Shown here piece by piece: positions 16,772-24,646 of a DNA stretch of 64,000 bases. Made by a program: the position numbers and the translations under genes. The notes beneath the pieces are model-generated. The model had not been told where the DNA came from. It saw only the letters and a list, made by a program, of their open reading frames with translations, and searched no databases. The stretch is from Kocuria flava (lineage in GTDB: Bacteria; Actinomycetota; Actinomycetes; Actinomycetales; Micrococcaceae): assembly GCF_001482365.1 (NCBI RefSeq), contig NZ_CP013254.1, positions 434,001-498,000 on the forward strand, written 5' to 3'. Position 1 is the stretch's first letter; every line of letters begins with the position of its first letter.

Positions 16772-17893
16772 ATGATCGTCTCCGTTCCCCGCGAAGTGAA
16801 GAACAACGAGTACCGGGTGGCCATCACCGCCTCGGGCGTGCACGAGCTGGTCGCCCACGGCCACGAGGTCCTCGTCGAGGCCGGCGCCGGGACCGGGTCC
16901 GGGATCGACGACGACGCCTACACCGCCGCCGGCGCGCAGATCGTCGCCGACGCGGACGAGCTGTGGGCCCGGGCGGACATGATCCTGAAGGTCAAGGAGC
17001 CGGTGGCCGCCGAGTACCACCGCTTCCGCGAGGGCCTGGTGCTGTTCACCTACCTGCACCTGGCCGCCGAGCCCGAGCTGACGGCCGCCCTGCTGGAGGC
17101 CGGGGTCACCGCGATCGCCTACGAGACGGTCCAGACCGCCGACCGCCGCCTGCCCCTGCTGGCCCCCATGAGCGAGGTCGCCGGGCGCCTGGCCGTGCAG
17201 GCCGGGGCCGCGGCCCTCACCGCCCCGGCCGGGGGCAAGGGCGTGCTGCTGGGCGGGGTGCCCGGGGTCCGCCCGGCGAAGGTCACCGTCCTGGGCGCCG
17301 GCGTGGCCGGCACCAACGCCGCCGCGATGGCCGTGGGCCTGGGCGCGGACGTGAGCATCCTCGACATCAACGTGGACCGGCTGCGCGCCCTCGACGCGCA
17401 GTACGCCGGGCGCCTGCGGACGATCGCCTCCAACGCCCTGGAGGTCGAGCGCGCCGTGACCGAGGCCGACCTCGTCGTCGGCTCCGTGCTGATCCCCGGG
17501 GCGCGGGCCCCGAAGCTGGTGAGCAGTGCGATGGTCGCGGCGATGACGCCCGGCAGCGTGCTCGTGGACATCGCCGTGGACCAGGGCGGGTGCTTCGCCG
17601 ACTCCCGCCCCACGACCCACGAGGACCCGACCTTCCGCGTCCACGACACGGTCTTCTACTGCGTGGCCAACATGCCCGGGGCCGTGCCGAACACCTCCAC
17701 CTACGCGCTGACCAACGTCACCCTCCCCTACGCCGTGGCCCTGGCCGACAAGGGCGCCGAAGCCGCGCTGGCCGCCGACCCGGCCCTGGCCGCCGGGCTC
17801 AACGTCCACGCCGGGCGGGTCACCCACCGCTCGGTGAGCGAGGCCCACGGGCTCGAGTACACCGACCGGGCGGAGCTCGTCCGCGCCGCCTGA
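16772..17893 (+). CDS. ald: alanine dehydrogenase
   Basis: A 373-residue NAD-dependent L-alanine dehydrogenase, which reversibly deaminates alanine to pyruvate and ammonia. The length matches the family (about 371). Active-site residues are in the canonical positions: Arg15 (NEYRVAI), Lys75 (ILKVKEP) and His96 (TYLHLA). The NAD-binding Rossmann motif is VLGAGVAGTNAA near residues 172-183. A hairpin (17941-17980) follows. It is divergent from an Lrp-type regulator, so expression probably responds to alanine. Role: using alanine as carbon and nitrogen source, or balancing redox under low oxygen. Confidence 0.95.
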   Translation: MIVSVPREVKNNEYRVAITASGVHELVAHGHEVLVEAGAGTGSGIDDDAYTAAGAQIVADADELWARADMILKVKEPVAAEYHRFREGLVLFTYLHLAAEPELTAALLEAGVTAIAYETVQTADRRLPLLAPMSEVAGRLAVQAGAAALTAPAGGKGVLLGGVPGVRPAKVTVLGAGVAGTNAAAMAVGLGADVSILDINVDRLRALDAQYAGRLRTIASNALEVERAVTEADLVVGSVLIPGARAPKLVSSAMVAAMTPGSVLVDIAVDQGGCFADSRPTTHEDPTFRVHDTVFYCVANMPGAVPNTSTYALTNVTLPYAVALADKGAEAALAADPALAAGLNVHAGRVTHRSVSEAHGLEYTDRAELVRAA

Positions 17894-17940
17894 GGCCCCG
17901 GGTCAGGCCGGGCCCCGGCCCCTCGGTGTCCGGGCTCCTT

Positions 17941-17980
17941 CCGGGACGGCCGGCCGTGCGACGACGGCGGGCCGTCCCGG
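17941..17980 (+). terminator. hairpin after ald
   Basis: An 11-bp perfect stem, CCGGGACGGCC / GGCCGTCCCGG, with an 18-nt loop, 48 bp after the ald stop. Confidence 0.45.
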
Positions 17981-18001
17981 GAAGCGCCCAGCCCCGGTGG
18001 A

Positions 18002-18007
18002 TAGGCT
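18002..18007 (+). promoter_or_regulatory. leaderless -10 element for the cardiolipin-synthase-like gene
   Basis: TAGGCT with six bases before the ATG at 18014 and no ribosome binding site. Confidence 0.5.
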
Positions 18008-18013
18008 TCGCGG

Positions 18014-19267
18014 ATGAGCCCCTCCCCCGCAGCGGACCCCCACCTCCTCCGCACGCTCGTCCTGCGCTCGGCGGCCGGCTTCGCCGCGGTGCAGGCCGCC
18101 GTCGTCGTCACCCTGATCGGCGCCGACGCGATCAAGCGTCAGCAGCGCGTCCGGCGCAGCGGCTTCCCCCGCCCGGGCACCTTCGAGGGGGAGGTCGCCG
18201 GGACCGGCACCACCGCCTACACCTACGGCGAGGACCTCTACCGGGACATGCTCGCCGCGATCCGCGGCGCGCAGCAGCGCATCCTGCTCGAGACCTACCT
18301 GTGGAAGGACGACGAGGTCGGCACCGCCTTCCGCGACGCCCTCAACGAGGCCGCCGAGCGCGGGGTCGAGGTCTACGTGGTCTACGACGGCTTCGGCAAC
18401 CTCGTGGTGCCCCGCTCCTTCTACGCGTTCCACCCGGACGTGCACGTCTACCGCTTCCCCGCGGTGCACGTGCGCCGGCTGCTCACCCCGCTGCAGGCCT
18501 CGGGGCTGACCCACCGCAAGCTGCTCGTGGTCGACGACGAGGTCGGGTTCGTGGGCGGCTACAACATCGGCGACCTCTACGCGACGCAGTGGCGCGACAC
18601 CCACGTGCGCCTCACCGGCCCCTCGGCCATGGAGCTCGGCCACTCCTTCACCGCCGTGTGGAACCACTCCTCGGGCCACCGGCCGGACCGGCTGCCGCAC
18701 CTGAGCCCCGGTGAGTGGGACTCCCGGGTGCACGCGGTCAACAACATCCCGGCGAGCCTGGTCTACCCGATCCGCAGCGTCTACCTCGACGCGATCCACC
18801 GCGCGAGGCACCACATCCACCTCACCACGGCGTACTTCATCCCCGACCAGCAGATCCTCGAGGCGCTGGTCGAGGCCTCCCGCCGGGGCGTGGACGTGCG
18901 GGTGATCATCCCGGAGAACTCCAACCACGTCCTCGCCGACTGGCTGGCCCGCGGCTTCTACTCGGCGCTGCTGGCCGAGGACATCACGCTGCTGCTCTAC
19001 CGCAACGCGATGATCCACGCGAAGACGGTGACCGTCGACGGCCAGTGGTCGCTCGTGGGCACCGCCAACATCGACCGCCTGAGCCTGGGCTTCAACTACG
19101 AGACGACCCTCGAGATCCACGACTCCGCCTTCGCCGAGGACATGGAGCGGATCTTCGCCGCCGACAGCGAGAACTGCCGGACGCTCACCGCCGAGGAGTG
19201 GGACCGCCGCAACCCCGCCGCCCGCTTCGCGGAGGTCGTCCTGCGGCCGCTGTGGCGGTTCCTCTGA
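18014..19267 (+). CDS. cardiolipin synthase-like phospholipase D protein
   Basis: A 417-residue membrane-anchored protein with one N-terminal helix (residues about 15-38) and two phospholipase D domains. The HKD motifs are THRKLLVVDDEVGF (His167) and IHAKTVTVDGQWSL (His335), each followed by GGYN/GTANID. This two-HKD layout, with a single anchor, matches bacterial cardiolipin synthases (ClsB-like), which join phosphatidyl groups to make cardiolipin. Actinobacteria usually make cardiolipin with a CDP-alcohol type enzyme, so an alternative phospholipid transfer role is possible. It is transcribed from an apparently leaderless promoter and is convergent with the sucrase/ferredoxin gene. Confidence 0.8.
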   Translation: MSPSPAADPHLLRTLVLRSAAGFAAVQAAVVVTLIGADAIKRQQRVRRSGFPRPGTFEGEVAGTGTTAYTYGEDLYRDMLAAIRGAQQRILLETYLWKDDEVGTAFRDALNEAAERGVEVYVVYDGFGNLVVPRSFYAFHPDVHVYRFPAVHVRRLLTPLQASGLTHRKLLVVDDEVGFVGGYNIGDLYATQWRDTHVRLTGPSAMELGHSFTAVWNHSSGHRPDRLPHLSPGEWDSRVHAVNNIPASLVYPIRSVYLDAIHRARHHIHLTTAYFIPDQQILEALVEASRRGVDVRVIIPENSNHVLADWLARGFYSALLAEDITLLLYRNAMIHAKTVTVDGQWSLVGTANIDRLSLGFNYETTLEIHDSAFAEDMERIFAADSENCRTLTAEEWDRRNPAARFAEVVLRPLWRFL

Positions 19268-19325
19268 CCCCGGAGGCGCCTCCTGCTGCGGCATCCGGGC
19301 CGAAGGCCCCTGACCGCCCGGCCCG

Positions 19326-20225
19326 TCAGAGGACGCGCAGCGCGGTGAGCTCGTAGACCCGGGCCGAGCTCGGGGCCGCCCCGCGGCAGGTCAGCCGGTG
19401 CGGCGGGGCGGCCCGGGAGCACAGCTCGACCTCGACGAGGCCCGGCCGCGGCGGGAGCCCGGTGAGGCGGATCCACCAGCGGTCGCCGTCGCGGGCGGTC
19501 CCGGTCACCGCCCAGTCGTGGCGGCCGGCCGGGCCGAAGCGTCCGAGCACGGCCGCCACCGCGGCCTGCTGCGGCGGGTAGAGATCGGTGTACCCGCGCA
19601 GGTGCGCCGCGCCGACCCGGCCGGCGAGGTGCTCCGCAACCGTGGCGACGGAGGACGGCGCGTCGAGGCCCCCGTAGTAGACGCCGTCGGGGACGACGAC
19701 GACGTTGGGGGCGAACCGGTCACCCCCGACGTGCGAGCACTCCCAGACCAGCTCCGGCCAGCGCTCGTCCAGGGCCTGCGCCACGGGACGGCCGCGCACC
19801 GCGCAGCAGGGATCGTGCTGACCGTGCGCGCAGACCAGCACCACCGGCGGACGGCCGCTCTCCCCGGGGCCGTCCAGGGCGGCGGCGATGCCCGCCAGGT
19901 CCTCGTCGCGCCGCCACGTGCCCCAGTGCTGGCGGCCGCCGCCGGAGCCGTCGTGGCGCAGCACGGCCCACCGGGCGGGGCCCTCCTCGTGCCGGCGGCG
20001 GCCGTGGCGCCGGACCAGGAGGATCCGGGCGCCCGCGGCCTGGGCGGCGGCGACCACGCGGGCCTTGGTCCCCGGCTCGAGCTCGAGGCCGTCGAACCCG
20101 TTCACCGGCCAGCCGCCCCGGTGCTCGACCAGGACCCAGGCCAGCCCGCGCAGGGCCGTGCCCGCCATCGGGTCCCCGCGCTCCCGGGCGGCCTCGGCGC
20201 AGAAGAAGCGCTCCCCGGCCGTCAC
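19326..20225 (-). CDS. sucrase/ferredoxin-like family protein
   Basis: A 299-residue protein of the sucrase/ferredoxin-like family (PF06999), with a thioredoxin-like fold that in characterised relatives can bind an Fe-S cluster. Diagnostic motifs are CAHGQHDPCCAVRGRP (about residues 130-145) and CSHVGGDRFAPNVVVVPDG (about 161-180), giving conserved cysteines, plus FFCAEAARERGDP at the N-terminus. The GTG at 20225 was chosen because it keeps this N-terminal Cys block and lies 7 bp after the hydroxylase stop; a later ATG at 20168 would lose it. It is the last gene of a three-gene operon with a cupin hydroxylase and a repeat protein, perhaps as redox partner (inference). Confidence 0.8.
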   Translation of the reverse strand: MTAGERFFCAEAARERGDPMAGTALRGLAWVLVEHRGGWPVNGFDGLELEPGTKARVVAAAQAAGARILLVRRHGRRRHEEGPARWAVLRHDGSGGGRQHWGTWRRDEDLAGIAAALDGPGESGRPPVVLVCAHGQHDPCCAVRGRPVAQALDERWPELVWECSHVGGDRFAPNVVVVPDGVYYGGLDAPSSVATVAEHLAGRVGAAHLRGYTDLYPPQQAAVAAVLGRFGPAGRHDWAVTGTARDGDRWWIRLTGLPPRPGLVEVELCSRAAPPHRLTCRGAAPSSARVYELTALRVL

Positions 20226-20232
20226 GGCGCCG

Positions 20233-21438
20233 TCACGGGGCGGCGGGCACGAGCACGCCCGCGCGCAGCAGTCGTTCGGCGAGTTCCACGCCCAGCTCAC
20301 CGGCGGTGCGGACCCCGCCGTCGAGCAGGCGCGCGACGGCGGGCAGGTCGGCCTCCGGGAGGTCGAGCCACCCCACGCGCGTGCTCAGGCGCGGGCCCTC
20401 CAGCCGTGCCTCCAGGGCACCGCGCAGCCGCACGGGGGATCCGGGGCCCAGGTCCTGGACGGCCGCGAGCTGGGCCAGCGGCCCCAGCGGGGCCGGGCGC
20501 CCCTGGCCGCGCCGGGTGCGGTGGAACCGCGGGGCGGGATCGGCCTCGGCGAGCGCGGCGACCAGCCGCTCCCGGACGGTCTCGAGCTCCCCGCCCGGCC
20601 CGTCCACGCCCAGGGGCAGCGACCGGCGCATCGCGGGGTCCTCGGCCAGCAGCGCCAGTGCCTCCTGGACGAGGTGCTCGGCGAGGCCGTGGCGGGTCCA
20701 CGTGTGGATCCCGAGCGTGAGGTGGACGGAGACCGCCCCCTGCGCCTGAGCCGCGTGCAGCCAGCCGCGCGGCAGGTAGAGGGCGTCGCCGGGCTCGAGC
20801 ACGACGTCGAGGTGCGCCCGGCCCTTCGCGGCCTCGGCCACGGCGGCGCGGCGGCCGGTCCACGGCTGGTCCCGCAGCGGGTCCGGGTGCACCGGCTCGT
20901 GGAGGACCCAGCGCTTGGTCCCCTCGATCTGCAGGACGAAGACGTCGTGGACGTCGTAGTGGTCGTCGAACCCGCGGTTCTGCGGCGGGGTGACGTAGGC
21001 GTTGGCCTGCACCGGGTGCCCGAGCTCGCCGCTCAGCGCCGCACTGAAGGCCGCGACCGGCTCCCACGTGCGGTGCAGGGCCTGCAGCACCAGCGTGGCA
21101 CCGTCGGCGAACTGCCGCCACAGCGCGGTGTCGTCGAGCTGATCCGCAATGGTGGCGCCGACGCCGGCCGGCGCGGTGAAGGAGGCGTCGGGGAACGTCG
21201 AGCCGTCCTTGGCCACGCGCAGGAAGGGCGTGCGCAGCCCGCGGCGCGAGATCAGCTCGTCGACGGCCCCGGCGGAGAACAGGTCGGCGAAGCCCTCGAC
21301 CCTGCGGGTGAGCAGCGGTTCCCGGCCCCAGACCTCGCGGACGAACCGCTCCCGGCCGATGTCGATCAGACGGGTCTCCAGGACCCCGGAGCCGTCAGGG
21401 GCTCCGGGGTCCTGCCCGTCGGTGGGGAGACGGTCCAC
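20233..21438 (-). CDS. ROXA/NO66-type cupin protein hydroxylase (2-oxoglutarate/Fe(II))
   Basis: A 401-residue JmjC-like cupin of the cupin_4 family (PF08007), to which E. coli RoxA (YcfD) and human MINA53/NO66 belong; these hydroxylate Arg or His side chains of ribosomal proteins. The Fe(II) triad is visible as His160-x-Asp162 in DDHYDVHDVFVLQIEG and His228 in LPRGWLHAA. The motif HYD...VFVLQIEGTKRW closely follows the MINA53/NO66/RoxA pattern. A C-terminal winged-helix-like region follows (about 260-401). It starts at GTG 21438, only 2 bp after the repeat-protein stop. Its nearest possible substrate is that His/Asp-containing repeat protein; a ribosomal protein is the alternative. Confidence 0.82.
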   Translation of the reverse strand: MDRLPTDGQDPGAPDGSGVLETRLIDIGRERFVREVWGREPLLTRRVEGFADLFSAGAVDELISRRGLRTPFLRVAKDGSTFPDASFTAPAGVGATIADQLDDTALWRQFADGATLVLQALHRTWEPVAAFSAALSGELGHPVQANAYVTPPQNRGFDDHYDVHDVFVLQIEGTKRWVLHEPVHPDPLRDQPWTGRRAAVAEAAKGRAHLDVVLEPGDALYLPRGWLHAAQAQGAVSVHLTLGIHTWTRHGLAEHLVQEALALLAEDPAMRRSLPLGVDGPGGELETVRERLVAALAEADPAPRFHRTRRGQGRPAPLGPLAQLAAVQDLGPGSPVRLRGALEARLEGPRLSTRVGWLDLPEADLPAVARLLDGGVRTAGELGVELAERLLRAGVLVPAAP

Positions 21439-21440
21439 GC

Positions 21441-21839
21441 TCAGAGGCCTCGTGCTCCGGCTTCTCCGTCGGCGCCGCCGTCCGCGCCGCCGTCCGCGCC
21501 GCCGTCGGCACCACCGTCCGCCCCACCGTCGACACCGCCGTCGTGGACACCCGGGACACCCGCGGCGCCGCCGTCCGCGGGGCCCTCGGCACCACCGTCG
21601 GCACCGCCGTCGTGGACACCCGGGACACCCGCGGCGCCGCCGTCGGCCGGGCCCTCGGCACCGCCGTCGGCACCGCCGTCGTGAACGCCCGGGACGCCCG
21701 CCGCCCCGCCGTCGGCCGGGCCCTCGGCGCCGCCGTCGGCGCCGCCGTCCGCTCCGCCGTCGTGGGCCCCCGGGGCGCCGAAGGCACCGCCGTCGGCGGG
21801 TCCCTCCTGCTGGTTCGGATCCTGCTGTGCATCGCTCAT
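21441..21839 (-). CDS. Ala-Asp-Gly-Gly tandem-repeat protein, candidate hydroxylase substrate
   Basis: A 132-residue low-complexity acidic protein with no known family. A 12-residue leader rich in Gln, Asp and Pro (MSDAQQDPNQQE) is followed by one 27-residue and three 23-residue repeats of the form EGPADGGAAGVPGVHDGGADGGA, then (ADGG) units to the end. It has exactly four histidines, at 26, 53, 76 and 99, one per repeat and each in G-A/V-HDGG. There is no Cys, Trp or Lys, one Phe and one Arg. GAGGAGG stands 5 nt before the ATG, so it is probably well translated. A TAGCCT box lies about 85 bp upstream. It heads the operon with the cupin hydroxylase and the ferredoxin-like protein. Confidence 0.75.
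   Translation of the reverse strand: MSDAQQDPNQQEGPADGGAFGAPGAHDGGADGGADGGAEGPADGGAAGVPGVHDGGADGGAEGPADGGAAGVPGVHDGGADGGAEGPADGGAAGVPGVHDGGVDGGADGGADGGADGGADGGADGEAGARGL
21465..21806 (-). repeat. coding tandem repeats, 69-bp unit plus 12-bp units
   Basis: Three near-identical 69-bp units (plus one 81-bp variant first unit) encode the 23-residue repeats of the Ala-Asp-Gly-Gly protein; the 3' part consists of 12-bp units encoding ADGG. Copies differ mainly at synonymous sites (for example HDGG codons), which indicates selection for the peptide rather than fresh duplication alone. Confidence 0.85.
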
Positions 21840-21923
21840 GCCGGCCTCCTCGAGTTCGGGCGGCCGGGCCGTCACCGGCCGGCCGCCAGGACGGGCGGTC
21901 CGTGAGCGGCACCGCCCACCTCG

Positions 21924-21929
21924 AGGCTA
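21924..21929 (-). promoter_or_regulatory. -10 element of the repeat-protein operon
   Basis: TAGCCT on the minus strand, preceded by GA, about 85 bp before the ATG at 21839. No clear -35 box. Confidence 0.4.
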
Positions 21930-21956
21930 TCCGCGCGGCGCGGGCGAGGGAACAGC

Positions 21957-22409
21957 TCAGCCCTCGGCGGGCAGCATCGGCCGGTGCTCGTAGAAGGTCT
22001 GCAGCACCACGGTCGTGCGGGTCTTCACGGAGGCCACGTGGCGCACCTCGTTGACGAGGGCCTCGAGCGCCTTCGGCGAGGCCACCCGGACGAAGAGCAT
22101 GTAGGCGGCGTCCCCGGCCACCGAGTGGCAGGCCTCGATCGCGCTGATCGGCTCCAGCAGCTCGGGCGCGTTGTCCGGCTGGCGCGGGTCCAGGGGGGTG
22201 ATCTCGATGAACGCCGCGAGCGGCTTGCCGATGGTCTCGGGGTCGAGGATCGCCTGGTAGCCGGTGATCACCCCGCTGCTCTCGAGCTTGCGCAGGCGCG
22301 CCTGCACGGCCGAGGTCGAGAGCCCGATCCGCTCGGAGAGCTGGGCGAGGGTGGCCCGCGGGTCGTGGGACACCTCGGTTGCCAGTCGCACGTCCACGGG
22401 GTCGTCCAT
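21957..22409 (-). CDS. Lrp/AsnC-family regulator
   Basis: A 150-residue feast/famine regulator: winged helix-turn-helix at residues about 5-55 (TLAQLSERIGLSTSAVQARL) and RAM ligand-binding domain at about 65-145. It is divergent from the DUF6421-SDR-threonine aldolase operon across 124 bp, so it probably controls that operon in response to an amino acid (inference). A TAGCGT -10 box ends 7 nt before the ATG with no ribosome site, implying a leaderless message. It is distinct from the ald-linked Lrp. Confidence 0.87.
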   Translation of the reverse strand: MDDPVDVRLATEVSHDPRATLAQLSERIGLSTSAVQARLRKLESSGVITGYQAILDPETIGKPLAAFIEITPLDPRQPDNAPELLEPISAIEACHSVAGDAAYMLFVRVASPKALEALVNEVRHVASVKTRTTVVLQTFYEHRPMLPAEG

Positions 22410-22416
22410 GGGCCGA

Positions 22417-22422
22417 ACGCTA
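22417..22422 (-). promoter_or_regulatory. leaderless -10 element for the second lrp gene
   Basis: TAGCGT on the minus strand, seven bases before the ATG at 22409. In the other direction a TTGACA box (22445-22450) with GAATGT 17 bp later (22468-22473) may drive the DUF6421 operon. Confidence 0.45.
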
Positions 22423-22533
22423 TCAGCTGCTCGCGCCGGAGGGGTTGACACCCCCTCCCCCACGTGTGAATGTTCCTGTGCGTGATCCCGATCACCGGAA
22501 AATTTCCGTTGACTCGACGACAGGAGGGTTTCA

Positions 22534-23964
22534 ATGTCCACGTCTCTGCAGGCGGTGCAGGCCATCATCGGCGAACCTGAGGTCGTCGAGGACGCCCGCA
22601 CCGTGGAGACGCACCCGGCCTGGCTGCGTCTGAAGGCGGCGGCCACCGCGCTGCAGGGCCTGCAGGTCAAGGACGGCTCGGTCCCCGACCCCGCCGACCA
22701 CCCGGCCGCCCGCGAGCACGTCGCGGTCATCACGGCCGCGGTCGCCGAGCTCGCCCCGCTGTTCCCGCACGACGCCGCCTACCTGGCGGCCCTGCCCCGC
22801 GACTTCGACCGCTGGGCCGAGGGCGGCTTCGGCGTGCCGGACTTCCTCGACTCCCTCGTGGCGTTCCGGCCGCAGGAGCACCGCGTCGACGGGATCCGCC
22901 ACCTCGTGATCTTCCCGATGCTCACCCAGAACGGGTCGGCGGACCGGCACGTCGAGGCCCTGGTCGTCGAGGCGATCTGGCCGGAGTTCATCGCGGCGCT
23001 CGAGGCCGGCGACTACGGCAACAAGCTCTTCCTGTCCCTGCGGCTGATCGACTTCACCCCGGGCTACGACACGAACTCCGCGGTGCTGTTCCCCGAGACG
23101 GTGGCCGTGCGGGAGGTCCCGGCGTTCACGTGGGGGGCGATCTTCCAGGACCGCGAGGCGGCCCGCTACCGCCGCGTGGTCACCGCGGCCGCCGGCATCA
23201 CGAAGCTGGAGCTGCCCGAGGACGCGGCGGCGCTGCTGACCGACCAGGACCTCGCCGAGAAGACCTTCGTGATGTGGGACCTCATCCACGACCGCACGCA
23301 CATGCGCGGGGACCTGCCCTTCGACCCGTTCATGATCAAGCAGCGGATGCCGTTCTTCCTCTACACCCTCGAGGAGCTGCGCTGCGACCTGACCGCGTTC
23401 CGCGAGTCGGTGACCATCGAGCGGACCCTCACCGCCCGCGCGGCGGCCGGCGAGCAGCTGTCCGGACTCGAGGAGCAGACGCGCCGGCACGCGAAGCTCG
23501 TGCAGTACGCGGTGCTCTTCGACCGGGTCTTCCGCTTCGCCCTCACCGGGTCCCGGGTGCGCAACTACGACGGGCTCGGCGGGCAGCTGCTGTTCGCCTG
23601 GCTGCACCGCAAGCACGTGCTGCAGTGGCGCGACGTCGAGCTCAGCGTCGACTGGGAGCGGGTCGCGGACGCCGTCGTCGAGCTGGGCGAGGCGATCGAC
23701 CGGCTCTACTGGGAGTCCATCGACCGCCCCAAGACGGTGCACTGGCTGAAGGCCTACGAGCTGATCGCCTCCGTGGTCCCCCCGCACCCGGCCTCGGCGT
23801 GGGCGCAGGGCCTGCCCCGTGAGGTGCTCGCCGGGCCGCCCCGGGGCTACACGGACCTCGTGCTCGACGACGAGTTCCCGCTGTCGATGTTCTTCGAGGC
23901 GCTCGGGAAGAAGCTCAAGGGCGTCATCGAGTCCACGGCCGGCATCCGCGCCACGGACGCCTGA
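22534..23964 (+). CDS. DUF6421 family protein, possible metalloenzyme
   Basis: A 476-residue soluble protein of the uncharacterised actinobacterial family DUF6421. The best conserved block is LIHDRTHMRGDLPFDPFM (about residues 250-267). It contains an H-x3-H pair (His252, His256), and 24 residues later EELRCD (Glu280, Glu281, Asp285). This spacing resembles metal-binding helices of zinc hydrolases, though HExxH itself is absent. AGGAGG precedes the ATG. It is the first gene of an operon with a short-chain dehydrogenase (3 bp gap) and a threonine aldolase, and diverges from an Lrp regulator, which suggests a role in amino acid turnover. Confidence 0.8.
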   Translation: MSTSLQAVQAIIGEPEVVEDARTVETHPAWLRLKAAATALQGLQVKDGSVPDPADHPAAREHVAVITAAVAELAPLFPHDAAYLAALPRDFDRWAEGGFGVPDFLDSLVAFRPQEHRVDGIRHLVIFPMLTQNGSADRHVEALVVEAIWPEFIAALEAGDYGNKLFLSLRLIDFTPGYDTNSAVLFPETVAVREVPAFTWGAIFQDREAARYRRVVTAAAGITKLELPEDAAALLTDQDLAEKTFVMWDLIHDRTHMRGDLPFDPFMIKQRMPFFLYTLEELRCDLTAFRESVTIERTLTARAAAGEQLSGLEEQTRRHAKLVQYAVLFDRVFRFALTGSRVRNYDGLGGQLLFAWLHRKHVLQWRDVELSVDWERVADAVVELGEAIDRLYWESIDRPKTVHWLKAYELIASVVPPHPASAWAQGLPREVLAGPPRGYTDLVLDDEFPLSMFFEALGKKLKGVIESTAGIRATDA

Positions 23965-23967
23965 GCG

Positions 23968-24645
23968 ATGCCGGAGCTGACCGGACGCACCGTCCTGCTC
24001 GCGGGCGCCACCAGTGCGTCCGGTCGGGCGGCGGCGCGGACCCTGCTCGCGCGAGGGGCCCGCGTCGTCGCCACGGGGCGCAGCGCGGAGAAACTGGAGC
24101 CCCTCGCGGCCCTGGGCGCGGAGACCGAGGTCCTCGACCCGACCGACGAGCAGGCCGTGCGCGCGCTCGTCCGCCGGCTGCACGAGCGCGGGCTCACTGT
24201 CGACGGGCTGCTGCACCTCGTCGGCGGCTGGCGCGGCGGCGGCGGGCTGGCCGGGCAGACGGAGGAGGACTACCGCGCGCTCGAGGCCTCCTTCACCGCG
24301 CTGCGGCACCTGAGCCGGGCCCTCGACGACGACCTGCGGGCCTCGCCGGCGGGACGGCTGGCGATCGTCTCCTCGACCGCGGTGGCCCGGCCACTGGCGG
24401 GCGGGGCGAACTACGCCGCGGTCAAGGCCGCGGGCGAGGCCTGGACCCGGGCCGTGGCCCAGGGCTGGGCGAAGGCCGCCCGCGAGGCCGGCGAGCCGCT
24501 GCGCGCCGCCGCGGTGGTCCTCCGGGTGAAGGCCCTGGCCGGGCTGGAGGACCGCCTCGCCGAGGATTTCGCACAGCTGTGGGCCGCCGACCCGGCGGAG
24601 CTCAACGACTCGATCCTGACGATCCAGGAGAAGGGAACCGACTGA
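23968..24645 (+). CDS. short-chain dehydrogenase/reductase
   Basis: A 225-residue SDR with an N-terminal nucleotide-binding segment TVLLAGATSASGRAAA (a variant of TGxxxGxG) and the catalytic Tyr-x3-Lys in NYAAVKAAG, preceded by a Ser-Ser pair (IVSSTAV). The protein is short for the family and the glycine motif is relaxed. It sits 3 bp after DUF6421 and 1 bp before the threonine aldolase, so the three act together; its substrate may be a beta-hydroxy amino acid or derived ketone (inference). Confidence 0.8.
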   Translation: MPELTGRTVLLAGATSASGRAAARTLLARGARVVATGRSAEKLEPLAALGAETEVLDPTDEQAVRALVRRLHERGLTVDGLLHLVGGWRGGGGLAGQTEEDYRALEASFTALRHLSRALDDDLRASPAGRLAIVSSTAVARPLAGGANYAAVKAAGEAWTRAVAQGWAKAAREAGEPLRAAAVVLRVKALAGLEDRLAEDFAQLWAADPAELNDSILTIQEKGTD

Positions 24646-24646
24646 C

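Noticed and set aside
21465..21806. Tandem repeats considered as a CRISPR array or a transcriptional repeat
   Set aside because: Units are contiguous without unique spacers, lie in frame within an ORF with a strong ribosome site, and vary at synonymous positions.
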